64,000 nt of DNA from Luscinia megarhynchos (taxonomy: Eukaryota > Chordata > Aves > Passeriformes > Turdidae). This document shows, one piece after another, positions 9,646 to 20,600 of the stretch. The translations under genes and the position numbers were made by a program. Below the pieces are notes generated by a model. It ran no database searches and was not told the DNA's origin. It worked only from the letters and a program-made list of their open reading frames with translations. How positions within the stretch are numbered: the first letter of the stretch is position 1; every line of letters starts with the position of its first letter. Where the stretch lies: contig CM067576.1 of NCBI GenBank assembly GCA_034336665.1, forward strand, positions 16,303,960 through 16,367,959. The letters run 5' to 3'.

Positions 9646-11577
9646 TAGGCTGCTCGCTGCAGCCGCCTCGTGGCAGCTGCCGGCAGCTCGGATACCCCCC
9701 GGGCTGCCTCAGCAGATCGCGTTTCTCTCGTGCCGGGCAGCTCGTCTATTATTCAGCAGGTGCAGCGCAGGTGGCTCGGCTTTCAGGGCACAGCTGCCCC
9801 TGGCTCCCCGAGCCCCCTGCGGCTGCCACCCCGCTGTCCCCCGGCAATCTCTGTGCCTGATCGCGCGTGCTCGCTGGACGAGCTGGGGCCGGGAGCTGGA
9901 GCCGCATGGGTCTGGGCTGGCGGCACGGGAGGGACAGAATTTCAGGATGGGGAGCTCTCACAGCTTGATGCTCGGGGTGTCCAGCCCCCCACTCCCACCT
10001 TGAGCAGGACACAGCAGCACGGGGAAGGTCGCCCATGGCTCGCCTAGCCTGGCTTGCCCACCTCAGTGCCACAGCTGTGCCACCCGGGTTAAAGGACCAG
10101 TTCTACTGCCCATCCTGAAGGTGCCATGAATGTCCCTCTGGTACCAGTCATGTCCCACCCAGAGGGACAGGCCCTGTCCCCAGGACACCTGCAGGATGCT
10201 GCGAGATCCCAAGCTCTCCTTCTCTCCCCGCCAGCAGCATCTGCTGCTGCTTTCCCAGCCCCTCCACCTCCCCAGGACTGGGAACCTCCCCTGAGCACAG
10301 AGTTTGGGGGTTCCCTGGTGCTGCACAGAGGGTCCAGGCCAGGAGCCTCGGCCCTGCTCAGGGTGCAGCTTGTCCCACTTGTCCATCCCTCCCATCCAGA
10401 ACCTTATCCAGGACCTTTTCCCAGTTCTCTTTCACTGGGATCCTGCTCAGCCCCCTGGCTCCTCAGCCTGCCTGAAACCTGGGCTTGTCTTGCCCATCTT
10501 GTTGATGTCCACAAGGTTTCTCTTGACTGCATTTTGGGGTTCTGGAATGAGGTTCTGCCACTCTCACACCCCTTCCCCTTGGATTAGCCTCACTGCAAGG
10601 CAAGGGTGCAATTCCCTCCTCATCCAACCCTGTGATGGGCTTTGGGAACAGTGCTGACCCTGGCACCAGCATCACCTGGGCACTGAGAAATGGGGAAACC
10701 TCCTGGAATGGGGAGCAGGGAGCAAGCTGGAGAGCTGCAGCTGCTCCCAGAGCTGGCTGGGGTGGGGGCTGCTCGCGGCTGCCCTCGCTGCTCCCCCAGG
10801 CACTCAGGCTCTCCACGGGGCCGTGCTTGGGATGCTCCAGGTGCTGGGTGCCACGCTCGGTTAGAGAGCTGCTGCAGTGGGAAGGGAGGGGCAGATCCTG
10901 GTTGGAAAGACCTTGGGGCGGCCTTGGGGCTGGGAGCAGGTCTGGCTGGGCAGATTTACGGCCCAGAGCTGCTGCAGTGTGCTGTGGGGTGTGTGTGTCC
11001 CTGTGCAAGGGGGACTGTCACCCAGGTACAGCCTGCAGAGGCCTCCTGGGGGTGTGAGGGGTGGGTAGCACCCAAAGCTGGGGGCTCTGGAGCTCCAAAA
11101 CATGTCCTGGGGTGAAAGAAGGGAGGGCACTGCAGTCCTGGGATGGAGCAGCCCCCCCAGGCTGCGGGAAGGAGCAGCTGCTTGCACAGCACCACTGAGG
11201 TGGAACCAGCCCTGCTCTGCACCTGAGACACGGGAACACTCCCCTCTCTGGCTCTTCCAGCTGGAAACTCGAATGGAAAATCTTCCTTCCCTTCTGCAGC
11301 AGCCCCTGAGGTCAGTGCTCAAGCTGGAGAATGCACAGCCACCCAGGAGCTGGCTGTCACCATCACATCCCCCTGGGCTGAGCTGGGCTCCACGGAGCCC
11401 TTGGAGCTCTCAGGGCTCCAACCAACCCCTTCACCGCTGTCTTGGGCCCTTCTGGAGAAAATTTGGCTCTGGTGGGGCTGCTGGGAGCTGCCCAAGGGAG
11501 GAGGAAAGGTCAGTGCAGCACATGTGGAGCCACACGTTAATGCTGCCTCTGTCAGATCTTGTTTCACTTCTCTGCAG
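9646..11577. other. Gene-free unique sequence upstream of STARD10
   Basis: GC-rich near 9650-9950, including GTCTATTATTCAGCAGG near 9745, then ordinary unique sequence. No coding exon, tandem array or recognisable element that I can support. Confidence 0.
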
Positions 11578-12016
11578 TGACCATGGAGCTGCTGGATGAG
11601 TCCAGAGGAGGCCACGGGGATGCTCTGGGGGCTGGAGCCAGGTGGGGAGAGCTGGGGGTGCTCACCTGGAGAAGAGAAGGCTCCAGGGAGAGCTCAGAGC
11701 CCCTCTCAGGACCTAAGGGGGCTCCAGGAGAGCTGGAGAGGGACTGGGGGCAAGAGATGGAGGGACAGGACACAGGGAATGGTTTCCCACTGCCAGATGG
11801 GATATTGGGAAGCTGTGAGGGTGGGCAGGGCTGGCACAGGTGCCCATACAGCTGTGGCTGCCCCTGGATCCCTGGCAGTGCCCAGGGCCAGGCTGGACAC
11901 TGGGGCTGGAGCAGCCTGGGACAGTGGGAGGTGTCCCTGCCATGGCTGGGGGGGATGGGATGAACTTTAAGGTCCCTTCCCACCTTCCAGCCCAAACCAT
12001 GCTGGGATTATGATGA
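11578..12016 (+). mobile_element. CR1 LINE 3' fragment
   Basis: Sense-strand CR1 3' end in the usual order: GACCATGGAGCTGCTGG, GGAGAAGAGAAGGCTCC, AGGACACAGGGAATGG, CCCTGGATCCCTGG, then GGTCCCTTCCCACC and AACCATGCTGGGATTATGAT at the terminus. 5'-truncated, as most avian CR1 copies are, with no intact ORF. Confidence 0.
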
Positions 12017-13117
12017 TTTTTTGATCCCAGAGGCAATTCTGTGATGTGCCCTTGAGGTCTAACAGTCCCTTGCTGGCAGCTGGAGCTCCATTCCCCGGGG
12101 CTCCTGCTCCTGGCCGTGCTGTCCCTGTCACTGTCACACCAGCAGCTCCAGGGATCCCTCCATGCCCTGGTGGAGCCTCTCCAGAGCCTGGAGGGGTCAG
12201 GCCGTGCAGGGCCTGCTTGGGGCACAGTGAGGAGCACCCAGCTCTGGCCTGCCTGTGCCTGTCCCTTCCTCCTCCTGCTCCTCTTTTCATTCTCCAGGTC
12301 CATTTTAACCCCCCCAAGTGTCTTTACAGACTCCAGAGCTGGGATTTCCATGCTGGGGAGTGGGGTTGCAGGGTTGCATGTGGGTGTTCACAGCTCCATT
12401 AATGAGCTGGATGCCTCAGCAGGAAGAGCTTGCAGCCTCTCCAGAGCTGCAGAAGAACATCCAATCCCCTCAGCAGTGGCTGCTCCTGCTCCTCCGAGAA
12501 TCACCTCTGAAAGCCTCTGCAAATTGGAAGGAAAACGTTTTCCCTACAGAAAATATTTCTGCTTTGGCTTGATGTGAACCACAACACTGACTCCCATCAG
12601 ATCCCTGTTCCATCAGGGTTTATCCCCTGGGGAATGAGCAAGAGAGTCAGGAGGAAAAGCAGAGGAGTTTCCTGTCCCGGAGAAACCCAGCTGGAGCAGC
12701 CAGGAAGGGTCGGAGCTGCAGCAGGAGGTGGGGCTGGGAGGTGAGGGTGGTCCCAGGGTGGGAGCAGGGAGGTGGGAAACACCTGGGAGCCACTGGGGTC
12801 ACAGAGGCAGGAAAGCCAGGGAAAAGCAAGGTCCTGAGCCAGGAGTGGTGCCGAGGTCCCAAAGGCACCCCTGGAGCTAAGTGTGGCCCCAGAGCCCCAG
12901 GGTTCAGAACTCCCCTGAAGTGCCAGAGGCTGCAGGGCTGCCAGGGGCTCTGGGCAGCCCCCAAAGCCTTGGGGCTGCAGAGGCCTTGGAGGTGCCGGGA
13001 GACCCCAGAGCCTCAGTGCCCCCAGGGCCACGGGCTGCAGGGAGCCCCAAAGGGGACCCCAAAGTTACAAGGACAAGATCCTAGAGAGATTCCAGAGCCC
13101 CAGTGGGAGCCCAGAGC
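12017..13117. other. Unique sequence, nothing recognised
   Basis: From the CR1 end to the start of the 60-bp array. The last 250 bp (from about 12,840) already contain loosely related CCAGAGCCCC and CCCCAAAG motifs that grade into the array. Confidence 0.
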
Positions 13118-15098
13118 CCTGGTGAGCCCCAAATCTGCAGGGACCCTGCATGCCTGAGAGACCCCAAAGCCCAAATGAGACCCCAAATCTGCAGGGACCC
13201 TGCATGTCTGGAGAGACCCCAAATCTGCAGGGACCCTGCATGCCTGGAGAGACCCCCAAAGTCCCAAATGAGACCCCAAATCTGCAGGGACCCTGCATGC
13301 CTGGAGAGACCCCAAAGTCCCAAATGAGACCCCAAATCTGCAGGGACCCTGCATGTCTGGAGAGACCCCAAAACCCCAAATGAGACTCCCAGATCTGCAG
13401 GGACCCTGCATGTCTGGAGAGACCCCTAAATCTGCAGGGACCCCTGCATGCCTGAGAGACCCCAAAGCCCCCAAATGAGACCCTTAAATCTGCAGGGACC
13501 CTGCATGTCTGAGAGACCCCAAAGCCCCCAAATGAGACCCCCAAATCTGCAGGGGATCCTGCATGTCTGGAGAGACCCCCAAAACCCCAAATGAGACCCT
13601 TAAATCTGCAGGGACCCTGCATGTCTGGGAGAGACCCCAAATCTGCAGGGACCCTGCATGTCTGAGAGACCCCAAAGCACCAAATGAGACCCCAAATCTG
13701 CAGGGACCCTGCATGTCTGGAGAGACCCCCAAAACACCAAATGAGGCCCCCAAATCTGCAGAAACTCTGCATGTCTGGAGAGACCTCAGAGCCCCCAAAT
13801 GAGACCCTCAAATCTGCAGGGACCCTGCATGCCTGAGAGACCCCCAGAGTCCAAATGAGACCCCAAATCTGCAGGGACCCTGCATGCCTGAGAGACCCCT
13901 GAAATCTGCAGGGACCCTGCATGTCTGGAGAGACCCCAAAGCCCCAAATGAGACCCCCAAATCTGCAGGGACCCTGCATGTCTGGAGAGACCCCAAAACA
14001 CCAAATGAGGCCCCAAATCTGCAGGGGATCCTGCATGTCTGGAGAGACCCCAAAGCCCCAAATGAGACCCTGAATCTGCAGGGACCCTGCATGTCTGGAG
14101 AGACCCCCAAAGCCCCAAATGAGACCCCCAAATCTGCAGGGACCCTGCATGTCTGGAGAGACCCCCAAAACACCAAATGAGGCCCCAAATCTGCAGGGAC
14201 CCTGCATGTCTGGAGAGACCCCAAAGCCCCCAAATGAGACCCCCAAATCTGCAGGGACCCTGCATGTCTGGAGAGACCCCAAAACACCAAATGAGGCCCC
14301 CAAATCTGCAGGGACCCTGCATGCCTGAGAGACCCCAAATCTGCAGGGACCCTGCATGCCTGAGAGACCCCAAATCTGCAGGGACTCCTGCATGTCTGGA
14401 GAGACCCCCAAAACACCAAATGAGACTCCCCAAATCTGCAGGGACCCTGCATGTCTGGAGAGACCCCAAAACACCAAATGAGACCCCCAAATCTGCAGGG
14501 ACCCTGCATGTCTGGAGAGACCCCAGAGTCCAAATGAGACCCCCAAATCTGCAGGGACCCTGCATGTCTGGAGAGACCCTAAATCTGCAGGGACCCTGCA
14601 TGCCTGGAGAGACCCCCAAAGCACCAAATGAGACCCCCAAATCTGCAGGGACCCCGCATGCCTGGAGAGACCCCAAAGCACCAAATGAGACCCCAAATCT
14701 GCAGGGACCCTGCATGCCTGAGAGACCCCCAAAAGCCCCAAATGAGACCCCCAAATCTGCAGGGACCCTGCATGTCTGGAGAGACCCCCAAAACACCAAA
14801 TGAGACCCCAAATCTGCAGGGACCCTGCATGTCTGGAGAGACCCCCAAATCTGCAGGGACCCTGCATGCCTGAGAGACCCCAAATCTGCAGGGACCCTGC
14901 ATGCCTGAGAGACCCCAAAGCCCTGGTGAGCCCCAAATCTGCAGGGACCCTGCATGCCTGAGAGACCCCAAATCCCAAATGAGACCCCAAATCTGCAGGG
15001 ACCCTGCATGTCTGAGAGACCCCAAAACACCAAATGAGACCCCAAATCTGCAGGGACCCTGCATGTCTGGAGAGACCCCAAAGCCCAAATGAGACCCC
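13118..15098. repeat. About 57-60 bp minisatellite with an internal palindrome
   Basis: About 45 occurrences of CTGCAGGGACCCTGCATG, separated by TCTGGAGAGACCCC and a variable AAAGCCCCAAATGAGACC link. Some units lack the link and are about 33 bp. Each core holds TGCAGGG-A-CCCTGCA, a perfect 7-bp inverted repeat around one base. The array spans 2 kb with little decay. Long open frames on both strands here are repeat artefacts. Confidence 0.
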
Positions 15099-15184
15099 AA
15101 AACCCCAAAGTTACAGGACCCATCATGTCCTGGGGACACCCCAGTGACACCCCACAGCCTTGGGGACTGCAGGGTCCCCCAGTT

Positions 15185-15860
15185 GCCCCCAGCATACCCA
15201 ACAAGTTAAAACCCCCTTAAAAACCCATCAGGCAGTGCTGGATCCCAAAAACCTGGAATTTTTGAGTTTTCTGTGCTGTCTGACCCCCAGGAGAACACTG
15301 CCTTGGCTAAGTTCTTCCAAATTTGAGTGATGGAGTTAAAATCATGGGTGTGTAATTAAACAGAAGTGTGCAATTTCACATGGCAAAAGGTTTTAAATTT
15401 GAGGTTTATATAATATAGTGATAAGTATAAAACAAAATAGAAGATTTTGAGTGTGGTCTCCTTTTGGTGTTCTTCTCCCTTCTTCTTCATAAATTCAAGT
15501 AATAGTTTCTAGTTAGACAGTGCTGCACTGCAGCTCACAGAAGTTTAGTTATTAGGTCAAAAATATTATTATTATTAATAATAATGAATAATAAAGTAAT
15601 AATAATAACAATAATAATAAAGTATATTGAACTATTTAGCTTTAAAAAAAACTTGTAATGAGATAGTTTAAAAAAAAAACAACTTGTAACAAGCATTTTG
15701 CTCGCTTTTGGCTGGTAGCTAAAAGTATTGCTGAACTCCCTACACTTTAAATAACATTTAATAAACAACCAAGCCCAAACACGAAAAAATTCGTCTCCCT
15801 TGTGTTTTTAATCTGAGTAAAGGATTCAAAAATCTGAATAAATGAAAAAAAAAACCAAAA
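15185..15860 (-). mobile_element. AT-rich interspersed repeat, probable degraded LTR
   Basis: A sharply AT-rich block in GC-rich surroundings. It holds a run of ATTATTATT/AATAATAAT near 15565-15620, two poly-A tracts near 15645 and 15670, and polyadenylation-like hexamers (for example near 15755). Parts resemble long-terminal-repeat sequence I associate with passerine ERVs, best read on the minus strand. Family assignment is from memory and uncertain. An open frame at 15535-15768 is low-complexity Ile/Asn and not a gene. Confidence 0.
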
Positions 15861-16042
15861 CAACTAAACTAAACTACATTCAAGCCACTAATAAAGTAGT
15901 GCAAATCGCACCTTGACGGGGCAGTGCCACCGCATTCCGCTGTCCCCCACGCGGGTGACACTTCGGGCAGTGCCACCGTGCCAGACTCGCTGGTGCAGTC
16001 TGGGGCTCGCCCACTGGGTGTCACGCGTGCTCCACGGACGAC

Positions 16043-16074
16043 AGCGACAGCGACAGCGACAGCGACAGCGCAGA
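16043..16074. repeat. Short (ACAGCG)n repeat
   Basis: Five tandem copies of GACAGC in GC-rich sequence. Small array; no gene context. Confidence 0.
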
Positions 16075-16644
16075 GCGCACCGGGGAGCGGCCCCGGAAAG
16101 GGACAGAGAGGGGCGGGGGGCGCCGGGGCCGCCCTGCGGGTGTCGCCAGCTCGGAGAGAGGGGACGCTCTCCTTAAATTTTATCGTTAAACAGAGGATGG
16201 GATGAAAATTTCCCGGATTTTTTCCCCCTCCTCCCGGCGCTGCCGTTGCATCCCCGGCAGCTCCGACCAGCCCGGCTCGCCATCCTCAGGCACCCCGGGC
16301 CCTCCCAGCGCGGGGACAAAGCGGGGACATCCTGCAGCTGGCAGCTCCAGCTCTCACACGGACATTTTGTCGTCACTTCGGGAGTTTCTGGTGTTTCTGG
16401 GGTGGGGACCTGCCCAGCCGCGGGGTCCCAAAGCCGGCGGCACCGGTGGCGCGGCGCCAGAGGGTGCGGCTGGAGGCGGCCAGGCACATTCCCAGCGGCT
16501 GGCACTGCCCACGGGGCCGTGGGAGGGCGGTGCGGGGTGCTCCTGCTCATCTGTAGGGGTGGATTTGGCCCCAGCCCTGCCCTCGAGGGGGGCAGTGCGT
16601 GGGGGGGCTCCCAGGGCAGCTCTGAGCGCTGGCGGTGGCTCAGA

Positions 16645-16705
16645 AGGGTCCCGTGGGTGATGGGACTCAAAGGCCCCTCCAACCCAAGCCATGCTGTGAT
16701 TCATC
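16645..16705 (+). mobile_element. CR1 LINE 3' terminus (short)
   Basis: GGGTGATGGGACTCAAAGGC, CCCCTCCAACCCAAGCC and ATGCTGTGATTCAT match the last 60 bp of avian CR1 in sense orientation. Only the tail is present. Confidence 0.
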
Positions 16706-17019
16706 TCCCGAGTCCCCATGAACCCTCTGCCACTCCCTCCATGTCCTCCGACAACGCCACTCCCTCCTGTCCCCGTACTGTCACCCTGTGTCCCCCTTCC
16801 TGCTCTCCCTGCCCCTTGTTTTAGCCGAATCCTCCTCCTCAGGGTTGCTCAGGGAACAGCCAGGCTCATGTCCCCCCTTTTTTTTGCCCTGGAGCATCCC
16901 TCCCTGCCCATCCTGGACCCCTGCACCACCCCCAAACTCCCTCCTCCAAATCCCAGGCAGGAATTTGGCACCCGCAGCCCCACGGTTGCCAGGCCAAGGT
17001 TTATTTGCACAGAGCCCCA

Positions 17020-17225
17020 GCCGGGCATCAGGATGATTTAAAAGGACTGTGAAAAATGTAGTTATTTTTTCCCCTTTCAGCTGCAAGTCAATACTCGGGG
17101 AAGGATGTTTAATTATCTTTGTCACCCTCTTAAATCTCTTTATGAGAAGGTTTGGCTGCAAATCTCCACATCATTTCAAAGTTATTGGCTGGCGCGGCGC
17201 ACAGCGACACAGTAAATTAGCCAGG
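17020..17225. promoter_or_regulatory. Candidate conserved non-coding element
   Basis: AT-rich island with GGATGATTTAAAAGG, GGATGTTTAATTATC, TTTATGAGAAGG and AAAGTTATTGGCTGGC between GC-rich flanks. No coding potential. The composition and unbroken non-repetitive text suggest constraint; alignment would be needed to show it. Confidence 0.
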
Positions 17226-17849
17226 CACAGCAGGGGGTGCTCCCGCCACTGCCAGGCCTGCACGGGCCTGGTGCCCTCCCCCCGGCTGTGCCTGTGCCAG
17301 GCTGGGTGGCACCAGGGAACCCCCTGCCAGCCCCGGAGCTGGGCTGGTGTCCCCTCCGGGCGTGCGGATGCGGCATCTCCTGCGGGGTGCAGGATCCAGG
17401 GGACAGCCAGGAGGGCCCCAGAGTGACATCCTGCATCCCTGAGCTGTGCCATTCCACGTGGGACAGCCCCAGAACTCCCTCCCAGACACAATTCCCAGCC
17501 TTGGGAATGCTGCCCCCAAAGCCAGGCTGTGGTTCCCCGGTGCAGAATCACCCTGGGCCGATGGATAGATGGATCAATGGAGGGATGGAGCAGGATGAAG
17601 CTGAGACATCCTAAAAGTGCCAGGTCCACCCGGCTGCTCTGAGCCCCCCTGAGCCCCCCGCTGGGCGAAGATCCCGCGCTGGCTCCTGCTGCATTCCCAG
17701 AGCAGGGTGGTGCCCACTGGCCACTGAAAATGCAGGCACGGAAAATGGGTTGGAGCTCCCCACCCACCAGCATCCCTGGAGGCAGCACCCAGCTTCTCAT
17801 GCAAAACGCGCCGAGCCAGGGCTGGGCTGGAGGCTCGAGATACGCCAGA

Positions 17850-18250
17850 GCAAAATCCCACCTTCCCGATAATGCCTTTTATTGGACTAGGTGACACGCA
17901 GGCTTTAGGGGGATAGCGGGAGAATCCTCTCGGCTCATCCGCAGAAAGGATTTCCTTTCACAGCCCTCCCGGCGGCTTGTCAGCCCCTGAAGAGTTATTT
18001 ATTCTCTCCCGACGCGGGGCTGCGTCTGCCGGCAGCTCAGCGCGGCCCTGCCCCTCTTTGCCGCTTACAGAGATTACGCCGCCTCGCAATAAGCTCCGCG
18101 CAGCGCTGCTGCCGCCGCATCAGACAGCGGCTAATCGGAAAATTAGCAGCGAAAGAAACTTTTGTGGCAGGAATTTATCTCCTGCTGCCGCTGCTCCGGC
18201 ACCCAGCCCTGGGGGCAAAACTTCCTTGGATTGCGGCGCTGCAAGCGGGT
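17850..18250. promoter_or_regulatory. Candidate conserved non-coding element with paired homeodomain cores
   Basis: Holds GATAATGCCTTTTATTGG, AGAGTTATTTATTC and the perfect inverted repeat GCTAAT-CGGAAA-ATTAGC (18130-18147), whose arms contain TAAT cores in opposite orientation. The CR1 insertion begins right at its right edge (18256). Confidence 0.
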
Positions 18251-18255
18251 AAAAA

Positions 18256-18655
18256 ATCATCTCGTCCCATCCCTGCAGTGGCAGCGACACCTTCCACCGT
18301 CCCAGGCTGCTCCAAGCACCGTCCAGCCTGGCCTTGGAATCCAGAGCTGCTACAGCTTCTCTGGGCGCCCTCACAGAGAACAATTCCTGCCCAAAATCCC
18401 ATCCAGCCCTGCCCTCTGGCAGTGGGAGCCATTCCCTGTGTCCTGTCCCTCCATCCCTTGTCCCAACTCCCTCTCCATCTCTCCTGCAGCTCCTGCAAGG
18501 CCACATTGAGGTGACCCCAAAACTTCTCCTGCCCAGGTGAACAATCCCAGCTCTCCCAGCAGAGCTGCTCCATCCTCTGCCCATCCTGGAGCCTCCTCTG
18601 GCCTGGCTGCAGCAGCTCCAGCTCCTCCCTGTGCTGGGGCAGCTCTGCAGTGGGG
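18256..18655 (-). mobile_element. CR1 LINE 3' fragment, antisense
   Basis: Reverse-complement CR1. It runs from the terminal TCGTCCCATCCCTGCAG through ACCTTCCACCGTCCCAGGC, CAATTCCTGCCCAAAATCCC and CTTCTCCTGCCCAGGTGAAC to CTCCTCCCTGTGCTGGGGC. The full 400 bp is diverged and without an ORF. It abuts the LTR at 18658. Confidence 0.
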
Positions 18656-18657
18656 TC

Positions 18658-19218
18658 TGTGCTGGGTTGCAATACAGGATGTGACCAGCAATGTGAATTC
18701 TGTCCCATCTGCTGCAGCCGGGTGGGGCAGTGCCCCTGATCTCCTGGCACACATTATCTGCTCATGGGCCAGCTTTAAACCAGCTGGGCAATCATCTTTA
18801 TCTTCCCACAGCCCATCCTCCCTCCAGGAGATATCTCCTGTTCATGGCCACTGAGTCCCAGGGCATGGCTGATAAAATTCCATCATCCCACTGGGAGATG
18901 CTCCAGCCAGGGCAGGAGCCAAGCCTTTCCTACCCAGATAAAAACTGAGATATGGACACCAAGGAACCTTCTTTCCACTGGATTCCAGAGGAAAGCCAGA
19001 CCTTTGCACATCATCCCTGGAGCTTCAGAGGAAACTGCACCTTCTCCAGGAGCACTGCTGCAGCTGAGCCACATCTGCCCCTGCAGGAGGATGCAGCCAC
19101 CATGGAATGGGACTGCTGCCAGCACCCTGCCTGACTGACGGGTGTCAGCTTGGATTCTGACTCTGGCAGGGTTTGGGATTGTTCTGTGTAATGCTGCATT
19201 TCTATTTTCATTTTCCTA
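18658..19218 (+). mobile_element. Passerine ERV solo LTR, 3'-truncated
   Basis: Begins TGTGCTGGGTTGCAATAC and continues through CACATTATCTGCTCATGGGC, a GATAAAA TATA-like motif near 18938, GGAGGATGCAGCCACCATGG and GACTCTGGCAGGGTTTGGG to TTTTCATTTTCCT. I recognise this as a widespread songbird ERV LTR. It stops before the expected AATAAA and U5 part. No internal viral genes are nearby, so it is a solo, decayed remnant. Confidence 0.
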
Positions 19219-19499
19219 GGTGGTGTCACCCCTGCGCTGGGGTGACATCAGTGCCCACGTTGTGGTGGCACCTCGGGGAGCAGTGCTGGGCACCCAGTGC
19301 CCCCCCGGCTGTGGCAGGAGCGGTGCTGGGGGCAGGGATGTCTCAGGGTGATTAGAATGCGCTGCTTGTGGTGTTCAAGCCCCAGCGTCAGGGAGAGTCA
19401 CAGGGCACTGAGCTAGAAAATGGCATTTCCAGCCCCCTCCTCCTGCCAGCCCCGGCCCTTGCAGACTTCCTTAGTGCCACGTGCGTGTCCAGCGAGGGG

Positions 19500-20245
19500 A
19501 CACACCGGGGGAGGGCAGGGCCCCCTCCCCACTGCCCCCAACCCTACAGCCCCTCTGTGTGGTGTCCCACACAGCCAGAGGGGAAGGACAGGGACCCCAT
19601 TGTCCCCAGCCCTACAGTCCCTCACTGGGACCCCAAACACAGAGACAAGGGGAGGGCAGGGACCCCTCCCCACTGCCCCAGCCCTACAGCCCCTCACTGG
19701 GATCCCAAACACAGCCAGAGGGGTAGGACAGGGACCCAACTGTCCCCAGACCTATAGACAGACCCTCTGTGGGACCTCAAACACAGCCAGAGGGGTAGGG
19801 CAGGGACCCCTCCCCACTGTCCCCAGCCCTACAGCCCCTCCCTGGACCCTAAACACAGCGAACAGAGGAGGGCAGAGACCCCTCCCCACTGCCCCAGCCC
19901 TACAGACCCTCTGTGGGACCCCAAACACAGCGAAAGGGGGAGGGCAGAGACCCCTCCCCATAGCTCCAGCCCTACAGACCCTCTATGGGACCTCAAACAC
20001 AACGAAAGCGGGAGAGCAGAGACCCCTCCCAGGGCAGGGACCCCTCCCCGCTGCCCCAGCCCTACAGACCTTCTATGGGACCCCAAACACAACGAACAGA
20101 GGAGGGCAGGGACCCCTCCCGCTGCCCCAGCCCTACAAACCCTCTGTGGGACCCCAAACACAGCGAAAGGGGGAGGGCAGAGACCCCTCCCAGGGCAGAG
20201 ACCCCTCCCAGGGCAGGGACCCCTCCCGCTGCCCCAGCCCCTCGG
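19500..20245. repeat. About 65-bp minisatellite with hairpin core
   Basis: About 11 units: GAGGGCAGGGACCCCTCCCC, then ACTGCCCCAGCCCTACAG, ACCCTCTGTGGGACCCC and AAACACAGCGAA. Each unit pairs GGGGAGGG with CCCTCCCC across about seven bases (for example 19649-19656 with 19664-19671). Some units near 20020-20220 have only the core triplicated. Confidence 0.
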
Positions 20246-20399
20246 CGGGACCCCAGGTGCAGCCCCCAGGGCAGCTCGGGCTCTCGCCGGGATGCCGAGC
20301 CCGGCGCGGCTCGGCGCTGTGGCACAGAGCTGTGGTGGCACTGAGGTGGCACAGGGGCCGCGCTGCCACCGCCGTGCCCGTGCCTGGCGCCGGGCAGTG

Positions 20400-20600
20400 C
20401 CACAGCCCCGATTTGGGAATGTTGGCTCCAGCCATAGCAACAGTTACCACGATTTCCTTTTCCCATTCCCTTTTCCCGACTCCATCGCGTTCCCACGGCA
20501 GCTCTGGCGCTGCCGGGGATGTGTTTACAGGCAATTAAAGCTCATTAATTGCACGCAAGAAGAAACAGAAGCCCCGCGGCAATACGGGAGGGGCGAGTCC
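20400..20600. promoter_or_regulatory. Candidate conserved non-coding element
   Basis: Contains GCCATAGCAACAGTTACC (20431 on), similar to an RFX X-box half site, and AATTAAAGCTCATTAATTGC near 20535, a pair of TAAT-type cores. Unique, AT-rich relative to the flanks, no ORF. Confidence 0.

Noticed and set aside
13065..15204. 641- and 472-codon frames with repeated cysteines and aromatics
   Set aside because: Translations of the 57-60 bp array; the regular pattern is that of the DNA unit, not of a zinc-finger or other domain.
15535..15768. 77-codon hydrophobic minus frame
   Set aside because: Ile and Asn runs come from AATAAT repeats in an AT-rich interspersed element.
18658..19218. Complete endogenous retrovirus
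   Set aside because: Only a truncated LTR is visible; no gag, pol or env sequence lies beside it.
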